Source: Rhodobacteraceae bacterium HTCC2150
Lineage (GTDB): Bacteria > Pseudomonadota > Alphaproteobacteria > Rhodobacterales > Rhodobacteraceae
Reading direction: 5' to 3'
DNA: 64,000 nucleotides
NCBI GenBank assembly: GCA_000169395.1
Contig: AAXZ01000011.1
Span: forward strand, 1-64,000
This document shows, one piece after another, positions 16,724 through 25,899 of the stretch. The notes under the pieces are model-generated. The model ran no database searches and was not told the origin of the DNA. It was given only the letters and a program-made list of their open reading frames with translations. The translations under genes and the position numbers were made by a program. Every line of letters starts with the position of its first letter. Within the stretch, counting starts at the first letter, position 1.

Positions 16724-17503
16724 ATGTCATCGAAAAAGAAAAAGCGACGCGAGGCGATCTCGGCACTTGTACTTGAACAGGGGTCAGCGACGGTAGGATC
16801 GCTTGCCGAAAACCTAAATGTTTCCATGCAAACCATTCGTCGCGACGTTGATGCATTGTGTGAAAATGACATGTTGCACCGTGTTCATGGTCGAATTGAG
16901 TTAAGGAAAGAATTTCTGAATACGCCATTTGACCAGCGGACCGACACAAATCCGTCAGGCAAGCAGGCAATTGGTGAGGCCACGGCGCAACTTATTCCTG
17001 ATGGCTCGACCGTGTTTATGTCCATTGGTTCAACGCCGTTGAGCGTTGCGCATGCCCTGCGAAGCCGAAAAAATCTGACTGTCATTACCAACAATCTGAA
17101 TGTAGCGATGGCATTGAGTCACGAAATTTCAAACCGCATCATTATTCCTGAAGGAGAGTTGCGCCTACCGGACCGCGATATTCTGGGAAATGATGTTCTT
17201 GATTTTTTTGGGCGCTATCGAGCTGAGTTTGCGGTCTTTGGTGTGGCTGGTGTCGACATGGATGGCAGTCTTTTGGATTTCCACACAGCCGAAGTTCAGG
17301 TTCGTCAAAAAATCAGGGACAACGCGCAGCAATCTATCTTGGTTGTCGATCAATCAAAGCTTGGCCGCCAAGCCCCGGCATTGGGCGACAATATTGCAGA
17401 TATAGACACAATAGTAATGGATCGCCGCCCGGGGCCCGCGTTTGCCCCACTGCTGGAACAAATTGAAGACAGGCTAGTCTTGGCCAATGGAGAAACGAAA
17501 TGA
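16724..17503 (+). CDS. DeoR/GlpR-family transcriptional repressor
   Basis: 259 aa. The N-terminal winged HTH (residues ~6-60, SVSMQTIRRDVDALCENDMLHRVHG-like, with the family-typical QTIRRD) is followed by a DeoR sensor domain with the phosphosugar-binding G/S-rich loop (MSIGSTPLSVA) and VFGVAGVD near 165. Such regulators respond to a sugar phosphate; next to Ugp and GlpD the likely ligand is glycerol-3-phosphate. Its stop overlaps the transporter ATPase start by four bases, so it is the first gene of the operon and would autoregulate. Confidence 0.85.
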   Translation: MSSKKKKRREAISALVLEQGSATVGSLAENLNVSMQTIRRDVDALCENDMLHRVHGRIELRKEFLNTPFDQRTDTNPSGKQAIGEATAQLIPDGSTVFMSIGSTPLSVAHALRSRKNLTVITNNLNVAMALSHEISNRIIIPEGELRLPDRDILGNDVLDFFGRYRAEFAVFGVAGVDMDGSLLDFHTAEVQVRQKIRDNAQQSILVVDQSKLGRQAPALGDNIADIDTIVMDRRPGPAFAPLLEQIEDRLVLANGETK

Positions 17504-18519
17504 CAAACTCCCAGTTTGTAGTGCTCAAAGATGTTGCCAAACGCTGGAATGGTCAGCTTGGCGTCGAGGATATTTCGCTGGAAATCCCCGAGGGAAGTTT
17601 TACCGCACTGCTAGGCCCGTCGGGATGCGGTAAATCCACAACTTTGCGCCTTTTGGCGGGGTTGGAATTGCCTGATGAGGGTCAGATCCTGATTGATGGC
17701 AAAGACGTCACAACCAGCGCGGCGTCCGACCGCAACCTGTCGATGGTGTTTCAGTCCTATGCATTGTTCCCGCATCTTTCGGTAACCGAAAACGTCGTTT
17801 TCGGCCTGAAGGTTCGGCGAGTTCCAAAGGCGGAGCGCCAAGAAAAACTACATCGTGCTTTGGAAATTACTGGCCTACTCGGTTATGAAAACCGCAAGCC
17901 GGGCGAATTGTCAGGCGGCCAGCGTCAGCGGGTAGCCTTGGCTCGCGCCATCGTTGCAGGGCAGCGTCTGTGTCTGATGGACGAACCGCTGTCGAACCTT
18001 GATGCAAAACTGCGCAATTCCGTGCGAAAGGACATCAAAAAACTTCAACGCGATCTGGGCATTACGGTGATCTACGTCACCCACGACCAGACCGAAGCGA
18101 TGAGCATGGCCGATACCGTGGTTTTGATGAAAGATGGACACATTCAACAGGTCGGAACGCCCGAAGACTTGTACAGCAGACCCAATAATATTTTCGTTGC
18201 TGAATTTGTCGGCGCGCCGCCAATGGCTTTGCTGCAATCAACGGCCCCAGACGGGTTTGGCGAAGGTAAAACCATCGGAATTAGGGCCGAAAACATCCAA
18301 ATTGTGCCAAAAGGCGAAGGACGGATGTGCTGCACGGTCAATGAAAGCGAATTTCTGGGTGCCGAGACATTAATTGGATTGGATCATGCCGACGCAACCG
18401 GACTTTGCGTCCTAAAGCCCGGCATGGCGACGATGGCCGAAGGCACCGAAATCGAAATCAATTTTCACGACGACAATCTGCACATCTTTGACGGTGCAGG
18501 ACAAAGGTTGCCTGACTGA
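17500..18519 (+). CDS. ugpC: UgpC/MalK-type ABC transporter ATPase
   Basis: 339 aa. Walker A GPSGCGKST (residues ~39-47), Q-loop VFQSYALFPH, signature LSGGQRQRVALARA (~133-146), Walker B CLMDEPLSNLDAKLR and the switch VTHDQTEAMS are all present. The C-terminal ~110 residues form the TOBE/OB-fold regulatory domain typical of the MalK-UgpC group. It energises uptake by the two permeases at 19898-21597. It begins inside the DeoR stop (ATGA) and ends just before the binding-protein gene. Confidence 0.9.
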   Translation: MTNSQFVVLKDVAKRWNGQLGVEDISLEIPEGSFTALLGPSGCGKSTTLRLLAGLELPDEGQILIDGKDVTTSAASDRNLSMVFQSYALFPHLSVTENVVFGLKVRRVPKAERQEKLHRALEITGLLGYENRKPGELSGGQRQRVALARAIVAGQRLCLMDEPLSNLDAKLRNSVRKDIKKLQRDLGITVIYVTHDQTEAMSMADTVVLMKDGHIQQVGTPEDLYSRPNNIFVAEFVGAPPMALLQSTAPDGFGEGKTIGIRAENIQIVPKGEGRMCCTVNESEFLGAETLIGLDHADATGLCVLKPGMATMAEGTEIEINFHDDNLHIFDGAGQRLPD

Positions 18520-18565
18520 CAGGTTGGGCAAATCACGGACTATCAAAAAACCAAGGGAGAAAGAC

Positions 18566-19834
18566 ATGAAATTATTTTCAACATCCGGCCTGGGGCTCGT
18601 AACCGCGATGGCTACCGGCCTTGCTGTTTCGGCAAGCGCCGATACAGAACTGACGATGTATTACCCAATAGCCGTGGGTGGTGCGCTTACGGAAGTGGTC
18701 GACGGCATCGTTGCCGATTTTGAGGCGGCAAACCCTGACATCAGCGTTAACGCGATTTATTCGGGTAACTACGACGACACGCGTGTGCGCGCATTATCAG
18801 CGCTTGCTTCAGGCGAACCCGCTCAGCTTGCGGTTATGTTTTCAATCGATGCCTACGACCTGATTGAACAAGACCTGATCCTGCCTTTTGAAGATGTCGC
18901 TACAACCGATGCTGACAAAGAATGGCTGGGCAGCTTTTATCCGGCCCTAATGGCAAACGGCATTATCGAAGGCAAGACTTGGGGCATTCCTTTCCAGCGT
19001 TCGACGATCGTTGCCTATTACAACAAAGACTTGTTCCGCGCCGCCGGCCTAGACCCAGAAGCACCACCAACCACGTGGGATGAGATGATTGAGATGGGTA
19101 AAGCCCTGACCAATGAAGACACTTATGGGTTGATGATCCCATCTACCGGATATCCATATTGGATGTTCCAAGCACTGGCGATCCAAAACGGCAAAGAAGT
19201 GATGTCAGACGACGGTCTAACAACATATTTTGATGATGCAGATGTGGTTGAAACGCTGGAGTTTTGGCAATCCTTATCGGGTGAACACGGCATTATGCCA
19301 AATGGCACTGTCGAATGGGGAACACTCCGTCAGGCGTTCCTTGAGGGTCAAACCGCGATGATGTGGCACTCCACGGGCAACCTTACAACCGTTAAGAAAA
19401 ACGCGAGTTTTGATTTTGGTGTCGCCGAGCTTCCCGGCAATGTGCGTCTTGGCTCGCCAACAGGTGGCGGCAACTTCTATATGTTCAAAGACACATCAGA
19501 TGAGGAACGCGCAGCGGCCCTTAAACTGATGCAGTTCATGACATCACCTGAGCAGGCGGCCGCTTGGTCAATCGGCACAGGTTATATGGGTGTTTCCCCA
19601 GCCGCTTACGAAACCGAAGCACTGCAAGCTTATGTAGCTGATTTCCCACCGGCTCTTGTCGCGCGCAACCAGCTAGAAAACGCAGTCGCCGAGTTTTCGA
19701 CTTTTGAAACTGCACGGGTTCGTGACGGCCTGAACAACGCTATTCAATCGGCGTTGACAGGATCAAAGTCGGCCGAAGACGCATTGAGCGAAGCTCAGGC
19801 TAAAGCCGAACGTCTGTTGCGAGCTTATCAATAA
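18566..19834 (+). CDS. ugpB: Periplasmic sugar/glycerol-3-phosphate-binding protein (UgpB type)
   Basis: 422 aa, family 1 solute-binding fold. A Sec signal peptide (MKLFSTSGLGLVTAMATG, then LAVSASA before DTELTMYYP) is clear. The mature part has the SBP_bac_8 features VVDGIVADFEAANPDI, a GIPFQRSTIVAYYNKDLF hinge and FLEGQTAMMWHST. The frame opens at 18488, but GGGAGAAAG just before the ATG at 18566 and the signal peptide fix the start there. It captures the substrate for the adjacent permeases. Gene neighbours point to glycerol-3-phosphate or glycerophosphodiesters, though a sugar cannot be excluded. Confidence 0.85.
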   Translation: MKLFSTSGLGLVTAMATGLAVSASADTELTMYYPIAVGGALTEVVDGIVADFEAANPDISVNAIYSGNYDDTRVRALSALASGEPAQLAVMFSIDAYDLIEQDLILPFEDVATTDADKEWLGSFYPALMANGIIEGKTWGIPFQRSTIVAYYNKDLFRAAGLDPEAPPTTWDEMIEMGKALTNEDTYGLMIPSTGYPYWMFQALAIQNGKEVMSDDGLTTYFDDADVVETLEFWQSLSGEHGIMPNGTVEWGTLRQAFLEGQTAMMWHSTGNLTTVKKNASFDFGVAELPGNVRLGSPTGGGNFYMFKDTSDEERAAALKLMQFMTSPEQAAAWSIGTGYMGVSPAAYETEALQAYVADFPPALVARNQLENAVAEFSTFETARVRDGLNNAIQSALTGSKSAEDALSEAQAKAERLLRAYQ

Positions 19835-19840
19835 AATTCT

Positions 19841-19873
19841 GGTTGGGCCCGCGCGATCTGCGCTGGCCCAACC
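19841..19873 (+). terminator. Hairpin between binding-protein and permease genes
   Basis: A perfect 9-bp stem (GGTTGGGCC at 19841-19849, GGCCCAACC at 19865-19873) with an inner GC-rich loop and no T-run. Such hairpins after binding-protein genes usually stabilise the upstream message and reduce downstream expression. Confidence 0.7.
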
Positions 19874-19897
19874 AATCCAATTAATCGGAGTCACGTA

Positions 19898-20791
19898 ATG
19901 TCCGCTCACGCCAATCTCGAACGCCGAAGACAAGCCATTTATGGGTGGCTGTTACTGTCGCCCGCTATGGTGTTGCTGACGGTCTTCGCGTTTTATCCTT
20001 CGATTGCGACCCTTTGGTCGTCATTGTTTTCACGCCACACACGTCGCAATCCCACCGAATTTGTCGGGACTGAAAACTATGCCGATCTTTTTGCGGACCC
20101 TACGTTTTGGCTCGTCGTCAAAAATAACCTGTTATATGCGGGGATAACGATCCCTGTTTCGATCTTCATCGCGCTTTCCATGGCTCTTTGGGCAAACTCC
20201 AAAATCTCAGCGCGGGGGTTTGTTCGCACCGCTTATTTTACACCAACTGTCCTCCCGATGATTGCAGCGGCCAACCTGTGGCTGTTCTTTTATACGCCCG
20301 GACTTGGTGTGCTGGACCAGATTGGTAGCCTATTTGGCTTGCCTTCAGTTAACTGGTTGGGACAGCCCGAAACGGCGCTTTGGGCGATCATTATCGTAAC
20401 GATTTGGAAGGAAGCCGGGTTTTTTATGATATTCTACCTCGCAGCTTTGCAGACAATTCCTGAGGACCTAAAGGAAGCAGCGGACATCGAAGGCACGAGC
20501 CGCTGGACTTATACCCGTCGTATCGTGTTGCCACTCCTGATGCCGACAACGCTGTTTATTGCGGTCAATGCGATGATCAATTCAGTAAAGCTGATCGACC
20601 ATTTGTTTATTCTCACCAAAGGCGGCCCGTCAGACGCGTCCAAGCTGATCCTCTACTACATCTGGGAAATGGCATTTGCCTTCTTTGACGCCCCACATGC
20701 TGCGGCGATTACAGTCCTTGTAATAGCCGTGCTTGGTGTCGTGGCGGCGGTGCAGTTCTTGTACCTCGACAAAAGGACACACTACCAATGA
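19898..20791 (+). CDS. ugpA: ABC transporter permease (UgpA type)
   Basis: 297 aa with six predicted hydrophobic segments. The EAA motif (EAADIEGTSRWTYTRRIVLPLL, cut here by describing only its core EAADIEG...PLL, around residues 186-207) contacts the ATPase. Family is BPD_transp_1, MalF/UgpA branch. Together with the next gene it forms the heterodimeric pore. The stop overlaps the next start by four bases. Ribosome site is CGGAG at 19886-19890. Confidence 0.85.
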   Translation: MSAHANLERRRQAIYGWLLLSPAMVLLTVFAFYPSIATLWSSLFSRHTRRNPTEFVGTENYADLFADPTFWLVVKNNLLYAGITIPVSIFIALSMALWANSKISARGFVRTAYFTPTVLPMIAAANLWLFFYTPGLGVLDQIGSLFGLPSVNWLGQPETALWAIIIVTIWKEAGFFMIFYLAALQTIPEDLKEAADIEGTSRWTYTRRIVLPLLMPTTLFIAVNAMINSVKLIDHLFILTKGGPSDASKLILYYIWEMAFAFFDAPHAAAITVLVIAVLGVVAAVQFLYLDKRTHYQ

Positions 20792-21597
20792 AGAGCCTCA
20801 CCAAATTCGTGGATAGCTTCGGTGCGATCCTTCTGGCGATCATCTGGATTGCGCCGCTTTTGTTCGCTTTCTGGGCTGCAACCCATTCGACCTCTGATGC
20901 GGTAAATCTCAGACTATTTTCGCCCTGGACGCTGGAAAATTTCCGTGTTGCCTGGAACGGTGCGCCTTGGGTGAAGTATTTCTTCAACACATTCATGCTG
21001 GTGACGGTCATCCTGATAGGCCAATTTTTCCTGACCACGCTTGCAGGGTTCGCGTTTGCGCAGCTGCGATTCCCGGGCAAGGAATTTGTCTTCATTCTGG
21101 TCTTGATGCAGTTGTTCATCCTACCCGAAGTTTTAATCGTGGAAAACTATGCGATGGTGTCCCGGTTAGGGTTGTTTGACAGCATCCTTGGTGTGGGTAT
21201 GCCTTATATGGCTTCAGCCTTTGGGATTTTCCTGATGCGTCAGGCGTTCAAAGGCGTTCCGATCGAGTTGCACGAGGCCGCGCGTATTGAAGGTTGCGGG
21301 TTGCTTGGTATCCTGTGGCGGGTCTACGTGCCGCTGGCAAAGCCAACCTATATTGCCTATGCGCTGGTCTCGGTTTCGACCCATTGGAACAATTTTCTAT
21401 GGCCACTGATCGTTACCAACTCACCGGAGACACGCCCCCTAACGGTTGGCTTGTCGATCTTTGGCGCACCCGAAAACGGTGTGGATATCAGTATAATTTC
21501 GGCAGCCACTCTCATGTCTGTTGCTCCCTTACTGATCGGGTTTCTGATCTTCCAACGCCAGTTCGTGCAATCTTTCTTGCGGGCTGGGATCAAGTGA
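20788..21597 (+). CDS. ugpE: ABC transporter permease (UgpE type)
   Basis: 269 aa, six hydrophobic segments, EAA loop HEAARIEGCGLLGILWRV near residues 160-177 and the MalG/UgpE-type C-terminus. Starts within the UgpA stop (ATGA) and ends within the start of the phosphodiesterase (GTGA), so the operon is translationally coupled at both ends. Second half of the uptake pore. Confidence 0.85.
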   Translation: MKSLTKFVDSFGAILLAIIWIAPLLFAFWAATHSTSDAVNLRLFSPWTLENFRVAWNGAPWVKYFFNTFMLVTVILIGQFFLTTLAGFAFAQLRFPGKEFVFILVLMQLFILPEVLIVENYAMVSRLGLFDSILGVGMPYMASAFGIFLMRQAFKGVPIELHEAARIEGCGLLGILWRVYVPLAKPTYIAYALVSVSTHWNNFLWPLIVTNSPETRPLTVGLSIFGAPENGVDISIISAATLMSVAPLLIGFLIFQRQFVQSFLRAGIK

Positions 21598-22385
21598 CCG
21601 CAATTCTTCAGATAACGGACACGCATATTGTTCCGGACGGAAATCTTGTTTCAGGGCGGTTGGAAACTTCTGATGCGCTTGCACGCTTGGTCGAACGGAT
21701 AACGTCGATTGGTCATCAAATCGGTCCAATCGATGCTGTTTTGGTCAGCGGTGACGTCAGCGACGACGGAAGCGCAGAAAGCTATGCGCGGTTCAAGTCC
21801 CTGATGGCCCCGCTGCACCTGCCCATCCATGTGATCCCTGGCAACCATGATTCCCGCGAAACGATGCGGGCGGCATTTGCGGATCAACTTCCCGTTTCGG
21901 GCCCGCTAAATTGGTGCCGTAAAGTCGGGAATGTGCAGTTGATTGGACTTGATACTTTGGTTGAAGGTCACGGGTACGGCACCTTGGCACCCGAAACACT
22001 GGTATTCCTGAAAGATGCACTTTCAAATGCGGATGGATCACCCGTTCTTTTGGCGCTGCATCATCCACCGTTTCAGTCTGGGATCGATTTCATGGACGAT
22101 ATTGGCCTTACAAACCAATCCAACCTTCGTGATGCGATCGCAAATCATTCTGGTGAGTTGCGCCTTGTCTGTGGTCATATTCACTGCATGGTCGTAACGA
22201 ATATTGCTGGCCACATCGCGATGTCGGCACCCTCTCCCTGCAGCACTTTCGCAAGTGACTTCCGGGGTGATGCACCAGCCGGCTATCATACGTTAGAAGA
22301 CGGCTGCATGTTGCATCGCCACGACGACAGCTTTCGATCTGTCCGTATCGGTCCAACTGCCGGTGCGGGTCCATATCCCTTTTGA
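21594..22385 (+). CDS. Class III cyclic/glycerophosphodiesterase-like metallophosphoesterase
   Basis: 263 aa. All metallophosphoesterase blocks are visible: ITDTHI (D-x-H), SGDVSDDG, PGNHDSRE, LALHHPP and CGHIH. The closest families are GpdQ glycerophosphodiesterases and CpdA cAMP phosphodiesterases. Located between the Ugp permeases and a phosphate transporter, hydrolysis of glycerophosphodiesters to glycerol-3-phosphate is the more attractive role. A long upstream open frame exists, but GTG 21594 overlaps the permease stop by four bases and starts at the conserved beta strand, so I place the start there. No signal peptide: cytoplasmic. Confidence 0.8.
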   Translation: MTAILQITDTHIVPDGNLVSGRLETSDALARLVERITSIGHQIGPIDAVLVSGDVSDDGSAESYARFKSLMAPLHLPIHVIPGNHDSRETMRAAFADQLPVSGPLNWCRKVGNVQLIGLDTLVEGHGYGTLAPETLVFLKDALSNADGSPVLLALHHPPFQSGIDFMDDIGLTNQSNLRDAIANHSGELRLVCGHIHCMVVTNIAGHIAMSAPSPCSTFASDFRGDAPAGYHTLEDGCMLHRHDDSFRSVRIGPTAGAGPYPF

Positions 22386-22414
22386 TCTCGCCGATCTGAC
22401 TGAAGGAGGCACCT

Positions 22415-24067
22415 GTGGGTGAACCACATATCATTCTGTTTCTTCTAAACATCGCTGGCGCCGCAGCCCTGCTGATTTGGGCGGTGCGACTGGTTCGCAC
22501 AGGGGTCGAGCGAGGCTTCGCTGCGCACCTTAGGATATGGTTGCGCCATTCTGCAAATAACCGGTGGCTTGCGGCAGGCACAGGTATGATGGCAGCCGTC
22601 TTTTTGCAAAGTTCGACAGCCGTTGCTGTTCTGGCGTCCAATTTCGTCGTCAAGGGCGGGATAACCGCCACTGTCGGGCTCGCAATTCTGTTGGGAGCGG
22701 ATGTCGGTTCTGCACTGGTGACGCAGTTTCTGATGGTCAGACAGGCCTTCCTTATTCCATTGTTGTTGTTGGTTGGCGTCGCGATCTTTCTGCGTGGTCA
22801 AACAAGCGCTCAGCAAATTGGCCGCATCCTGATTGGAATTGCCCTGATATTTGTATCCCTAGATATGATCAGGGCCGCGACCGGCCCTCTGGTCGGTGAT
22901 CCAGGCACTCAAAACGTCATGGCCTATCTGGGGCGCGATTTGCTCACGGCCTTTGTCCTGGGGGCTGGTTTTGCGTGGGTCGTCCATTCAAGTGTTGCGG
23001 CCGTGTTGCTGTTTGTCACCTTGGTTGGACAAGGCGTTCTCCCAACACCCGCCGCGGCGGCAATGATTCTCGGGGCCAACCTCGGCGGGGCTATGATTGC
23101 CTATGTCCTGACATTGTCAGCGACGGTCGCATCGCGCCGCATGGTCGTCGCAAATCTGGCACTGCGCGGTGGCGGCGCTATTGTTGCCACCCTGTTCATA
23201 TCAATGGTTCCCGAAATCCTTAACGCATTTGGCAAAACACCGGCACGTCAGGCAATCAATTTGCATCTTGCCTTTAACCTCGGGCTGGCACTGTTAATGT
23301 TGCCCGTGATCCGGCCCACGATAGCGTTGCTGAACAAAGTAATGCCCGACAAACCCAGCACGGATTTCGCATTGAATAAATCCTCGGCATTGGATCCAGC
23401 GGCAATTGATCGTCCCCAGCGGGCGTTAGATTGCACCGCACGAGAATTGCTGGGGATGGGGCAGCAAATCGAACGGATGCTGGTTGCGATCGAGCCGCTT
23501 TATGATCATTGGAGCTCGGAAAATGGAAAACTGATCCGCGCTCAAGATGCAGAAATTCAGAAGATGCATTTTGATGTGAAGCTATATCTCGCTCAGCTGG
23601 GCAAGAAAGGCCTCGAGGAAGTACTTGGACGCCGCTCAATGGAGTTTGCATCGATCTCCAGCAGCCTCGCTTCGGCTTCGGACACTATTACGCGGATCAT
23701 GCTCGAACTCGCCGAAAGGCTGGATCGGCAAAATCTCCAGTTTTCTAAGCAGGGCCGTGAAGAGATTGGTGACTTCTCGGATCGAGTGCAAAGCAATGTG
23801 CAATTGGCATTGAACGTGATGATGAACCAAAATCCGGCCGAAGCACGTGAGTTGGTTGCAGCCAAAGAAAAGGTGCGAAATGTCGAACAAAAGTTGCAAC
23901 GCAGCCATATTGGCAGACTGCGCGAAGGGCTGGTCGACAGTATTGAGACCAGTAATATTCACCAAGAAACTCTAAGGGCGCTAAAACAGATAAACACTGC
24001 ATTCTCGCAGATCGGATATCCGATACTTCACAAGTCCGGTGATTTGTTAAAAAGCCGCCTGACCTAG
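22415..24067 (+). CDS. Na/Pi cotransporter family protein with PhoU-like domain
   Basis: 550 aa. The N-terminal ~310 residues contain two inverted PNaS repeats with the typical Q-S-S-T motifs (FLQSSTAVAVLAS near 64-76; VVHSSVAAVLLF near 189-200). The C-terminal ~200 residues are helical and PhoU-like. In bacteria this family moves phosphate with sodium and some members export excess phosphate. Start is GTG 22415 with AAGGAGG upstream. Sitting between the phosphodiesterase and GlpD, it may discharge phosphate set free when glycerol-3-phosphate is burned as carbon; that is inference. Confidence 0.85.
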   Translation: MGEPHIILFLLNIAGAAALLIWAVRLVRTGVERGFAAHLRIWLRHSANNRWLAAGTGMMAAVFLQSSTAVAVLASNFVVKGGITATVGLAILLGADVGSALVTQFLMVRQAFLIPLLLLVGVAIFLRGQTSAQQIGRILIGIALIFVSLDMIRAATGPLVGDPGTQNVMAYLGRDLLTAFVLGAGFAWVVHSSVAAVLLFVTLVGQGVLPTPAAAAMILGANLGGAMIAYVLTLSATVASRRMVVANLALRGGGAIVATLFISMVPEILNAFGKTPARQAINLHLAFNLGLALLMLPVIRPTIALLNKVMPDKPSTDFALNKSSALDPAAIDRPQRALDCTARELLGMGQQIERMLVAIEPLYDHWSSENGKLIRAQDAEIQKMHFDVKLYLAQLGKKGLEEVLGRRSMEFASISSSLASASDTITRIMLELAERLDRQNLQFSKQGREEIGDFSDRVQSNVQLALNVMMNQNPAEARELVAAKEKVRNVEQKLQRSHIGRLREGLVDSIETSNIHQETLRALKQINTAFSQIGYPILHKSGDLLKSRLT

Positions 24068-24137
24068 ACCGAACTGAAAAGACAATACAGAGCATAAAAA
24101 TCACAAAACGGCTCCTGCTAAACACAGAGGAAAAAAA

Positions 24138-25778
24138 TTGACTAACATGTCACCAAAAAAACAACCAAAAGAAATCGATCTATTCGTTATTGGCGGGGGC
24201 ATTAACGGCTGCGGAATTGCGCGTGATGCAGCGGGTCGTGGGCTGTCTGTGGCGCTGGCTGAAATGAACGACTTGGCATCTGCGACCTCCTCGGCCTCGA
24301 CCAAGCTTTTTCACGGGGGGTTAAGATACCTTGAGTTTTTTGAGGTGCGCTTGGTTCGTGAAGCGTTGAAAGAGCGCGAAACACTTTTACGCGCAATGCC
24401 ACATATCAGTTGGCCGATGCGATTTGTTCTGCCCTACCACAAGGACATGCGGTTCGAGGGCGATACCCCAACGTCGAAGGTCCTACGCTTTATCATGCCG
24501 TGGATGCGGGGGCGCAGGCCTGCTTGGTTGATCCGCTTTGGCTTGTTCCTTTATGACAATCTGGGTGGGCGCAAACTGCTGCTTGGCACGACGACGGTTG
24601 ACCTTACGACTGATCCGGTCGGGCGACCACTGCGCGACCGTTTCACAAAGGCGTACGAATACTCTGACTGCTGGATAGAAGATTCCCGTCTCGTGGTTTT
24701 AAACGCGAGGGATGCGCAAGCGCGCGGCGCGAATATCATGACCCGCACCAAAGTTGTGTCGGCAGAGCGTGTCGGCGATGTCTGGCATATCACCACCGAA
24801 GATCAGGACACGAAAAAATCCCGACTGACCGTCGCCAAAATGTTGGTGAATGCCGGCGGACCTTGGGTCGAAGACGTCATTCGAAACATCTCCAAGATCA
24901 AATCATCTGAGGGTGTGCGTTTGGTGCGCGGCAGCCACATCGTGACGCGAAAATTGTTTGATCATGACAAATGCTATTTCTTTCAAGGCGAAGACGGCAG
25001 GATCATTTTCGCCATTCCGTATGAGACAGATTTTACCTTAATCGGTACGACGGATGCAGATCATCAAGACGCATCCATAAAACCGAAATGCAGCGAGGCC
25101 GAATCTGATTACCTACGGGCCTTCGCGTCGAATTATTTCAAAGAGCCAATCACAAAAGACGATGTCGTCTGGAGCTATTCCGGTGTGCGCCCACTTTATG
25201 ATGACGGCGCCAGTTCCGCGACAGCGGCGACACGGGACTATGTTCTGACCGTAAATCAAGATGACGGTGCTGCGCCTATGTTGAACATCTTTGGCGGTAA
25301 GATCACTACTTACCGCAAACTCGCTGAGGCCGCCCTTGCAAAGATAACCCCATTTTTTCCCAAGGCAGGTCCGGAATGGACCGCCGGAGTAAGCCTTCCG
25401 GGCGGGGATTTCCCGGTGAATGGCGTTGTGCCTTTGATCCGCGAGTTACGCGAAAACTTTTTGTTTTTGGATGATTTCTGGGCGCGGCGCCTGGTAAGGG
25501 CTTATGGCACTGATGCCCGGTTGATCCTTGGCGATGCAAAATCTGCCCAGGATATGGGCAAGAGATTTGGTGCAACCCTGACTGAACGCGAGATCGACTG
25601 GCTGATGGACAAAGAATACGCCCGCACCGCTGAGGATGTGGTTTGGCGGCGTTCGCGATTGGGGCTTCGGATGAGCAAGGCAGAAATCGCCGAACTTGAT
25701 GCTTGTATGAAAGACGCGCGCAAAGACGCTGGCCCGGTGGTCAACGATGAAGTCCTGCGCACGAAGGCCCAGCAATGA
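24138..25778 (+). CDS. glpD: Aerobic glycerol-3-phosphate dehydrogenase
   Basis: 546 aa, membrane-associated FAD enzyme oxidising glycerol-3-phosphate to dihydroxyacetone phosphate and passing electrons to quinone. FAD motif VIGGGINGCGIARDAAGRGL (residues ~14-33), SSASTKLFHGGLRYLE, the FAIPYE-TLIGTTD segment, SGVRPLYDD and GGKITTYRKLAE are all family hallmarks; a C-terminal helical DAO_C domain follows. AGAGGA at 24126-24131 suits a TTG start at 24138; the ATG at 24147 is the alternative. No glycerol kinase is in the cluster, which supports direct uptake of the phosphorylated substrate. Confidence 0.92.
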   Translation: MTNMSPKKQPKEIDLFVIGGGINGCGIARDAAGRGLSVALAEMNDLASATSSASTKLFHGGLRYLEFFEVRLVREALKERETLLRAMPHISWPMRFVLPYHKDMRFEGDTPTSKVLRFIMPWMRGRRPAWLIRFGLFLYDNLGGRKLLLGTTTVDLTTDPVGRPLRDRFTKAYEYSDCWIEDSRLVVLNARDAQARGANIMTRTKVVSAERVGDVWHITTEDQDTKKSRLTVAKMLVNAGGPWVEDVIRNISKIKSSEGVRLVRGSHIVTRKLFDHDKCYFFQGEDGRIIFAIPYETDFTLIGTTDADHQDASIKPKCSEAESDYLRAFASNYFKEPITKDDVVWSYSGVRPLYDDGASSATAATRDYVLTVNQDDGAAPMLNIFGGKITTYRKLAEAALAKITPFFPKAGPEWTAGVSLPGGDFPVNGVVPLIRELRENFLFLDDFWARRLVRAYGTDARLILGDAKSAQDMGKRFGATLTEREIDWLMDKEYARTAEDVVWRRSRLGLRMSKAEIAELDACMKDARKDAGPVVNDEVLRTKAQQ

Positions 25779-25899
25779 CGCCAGATGTGTCTGCAATGAG
25801 CCTTAAGTAACATCTTGCTGCGATGCCGCGGCTGCCGGTATACGTCGGTCAATCGAGAACCCAATCACATTGTTTGGGCGCGTTTCCCGAGAAGACCAA

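Noticed and set aside
16302-16970. 222-codon minus-strand ORF upstream of the HAD gene
   Set aside because: Runs antisense through the DeoR start and the operator region; protein is low-complexity and unlike any family.
22108-22671. 187-codon minus-strand ORF
   Set aside because: Antisense shadow of the phosphodiesterase and phosphate transporter genes.
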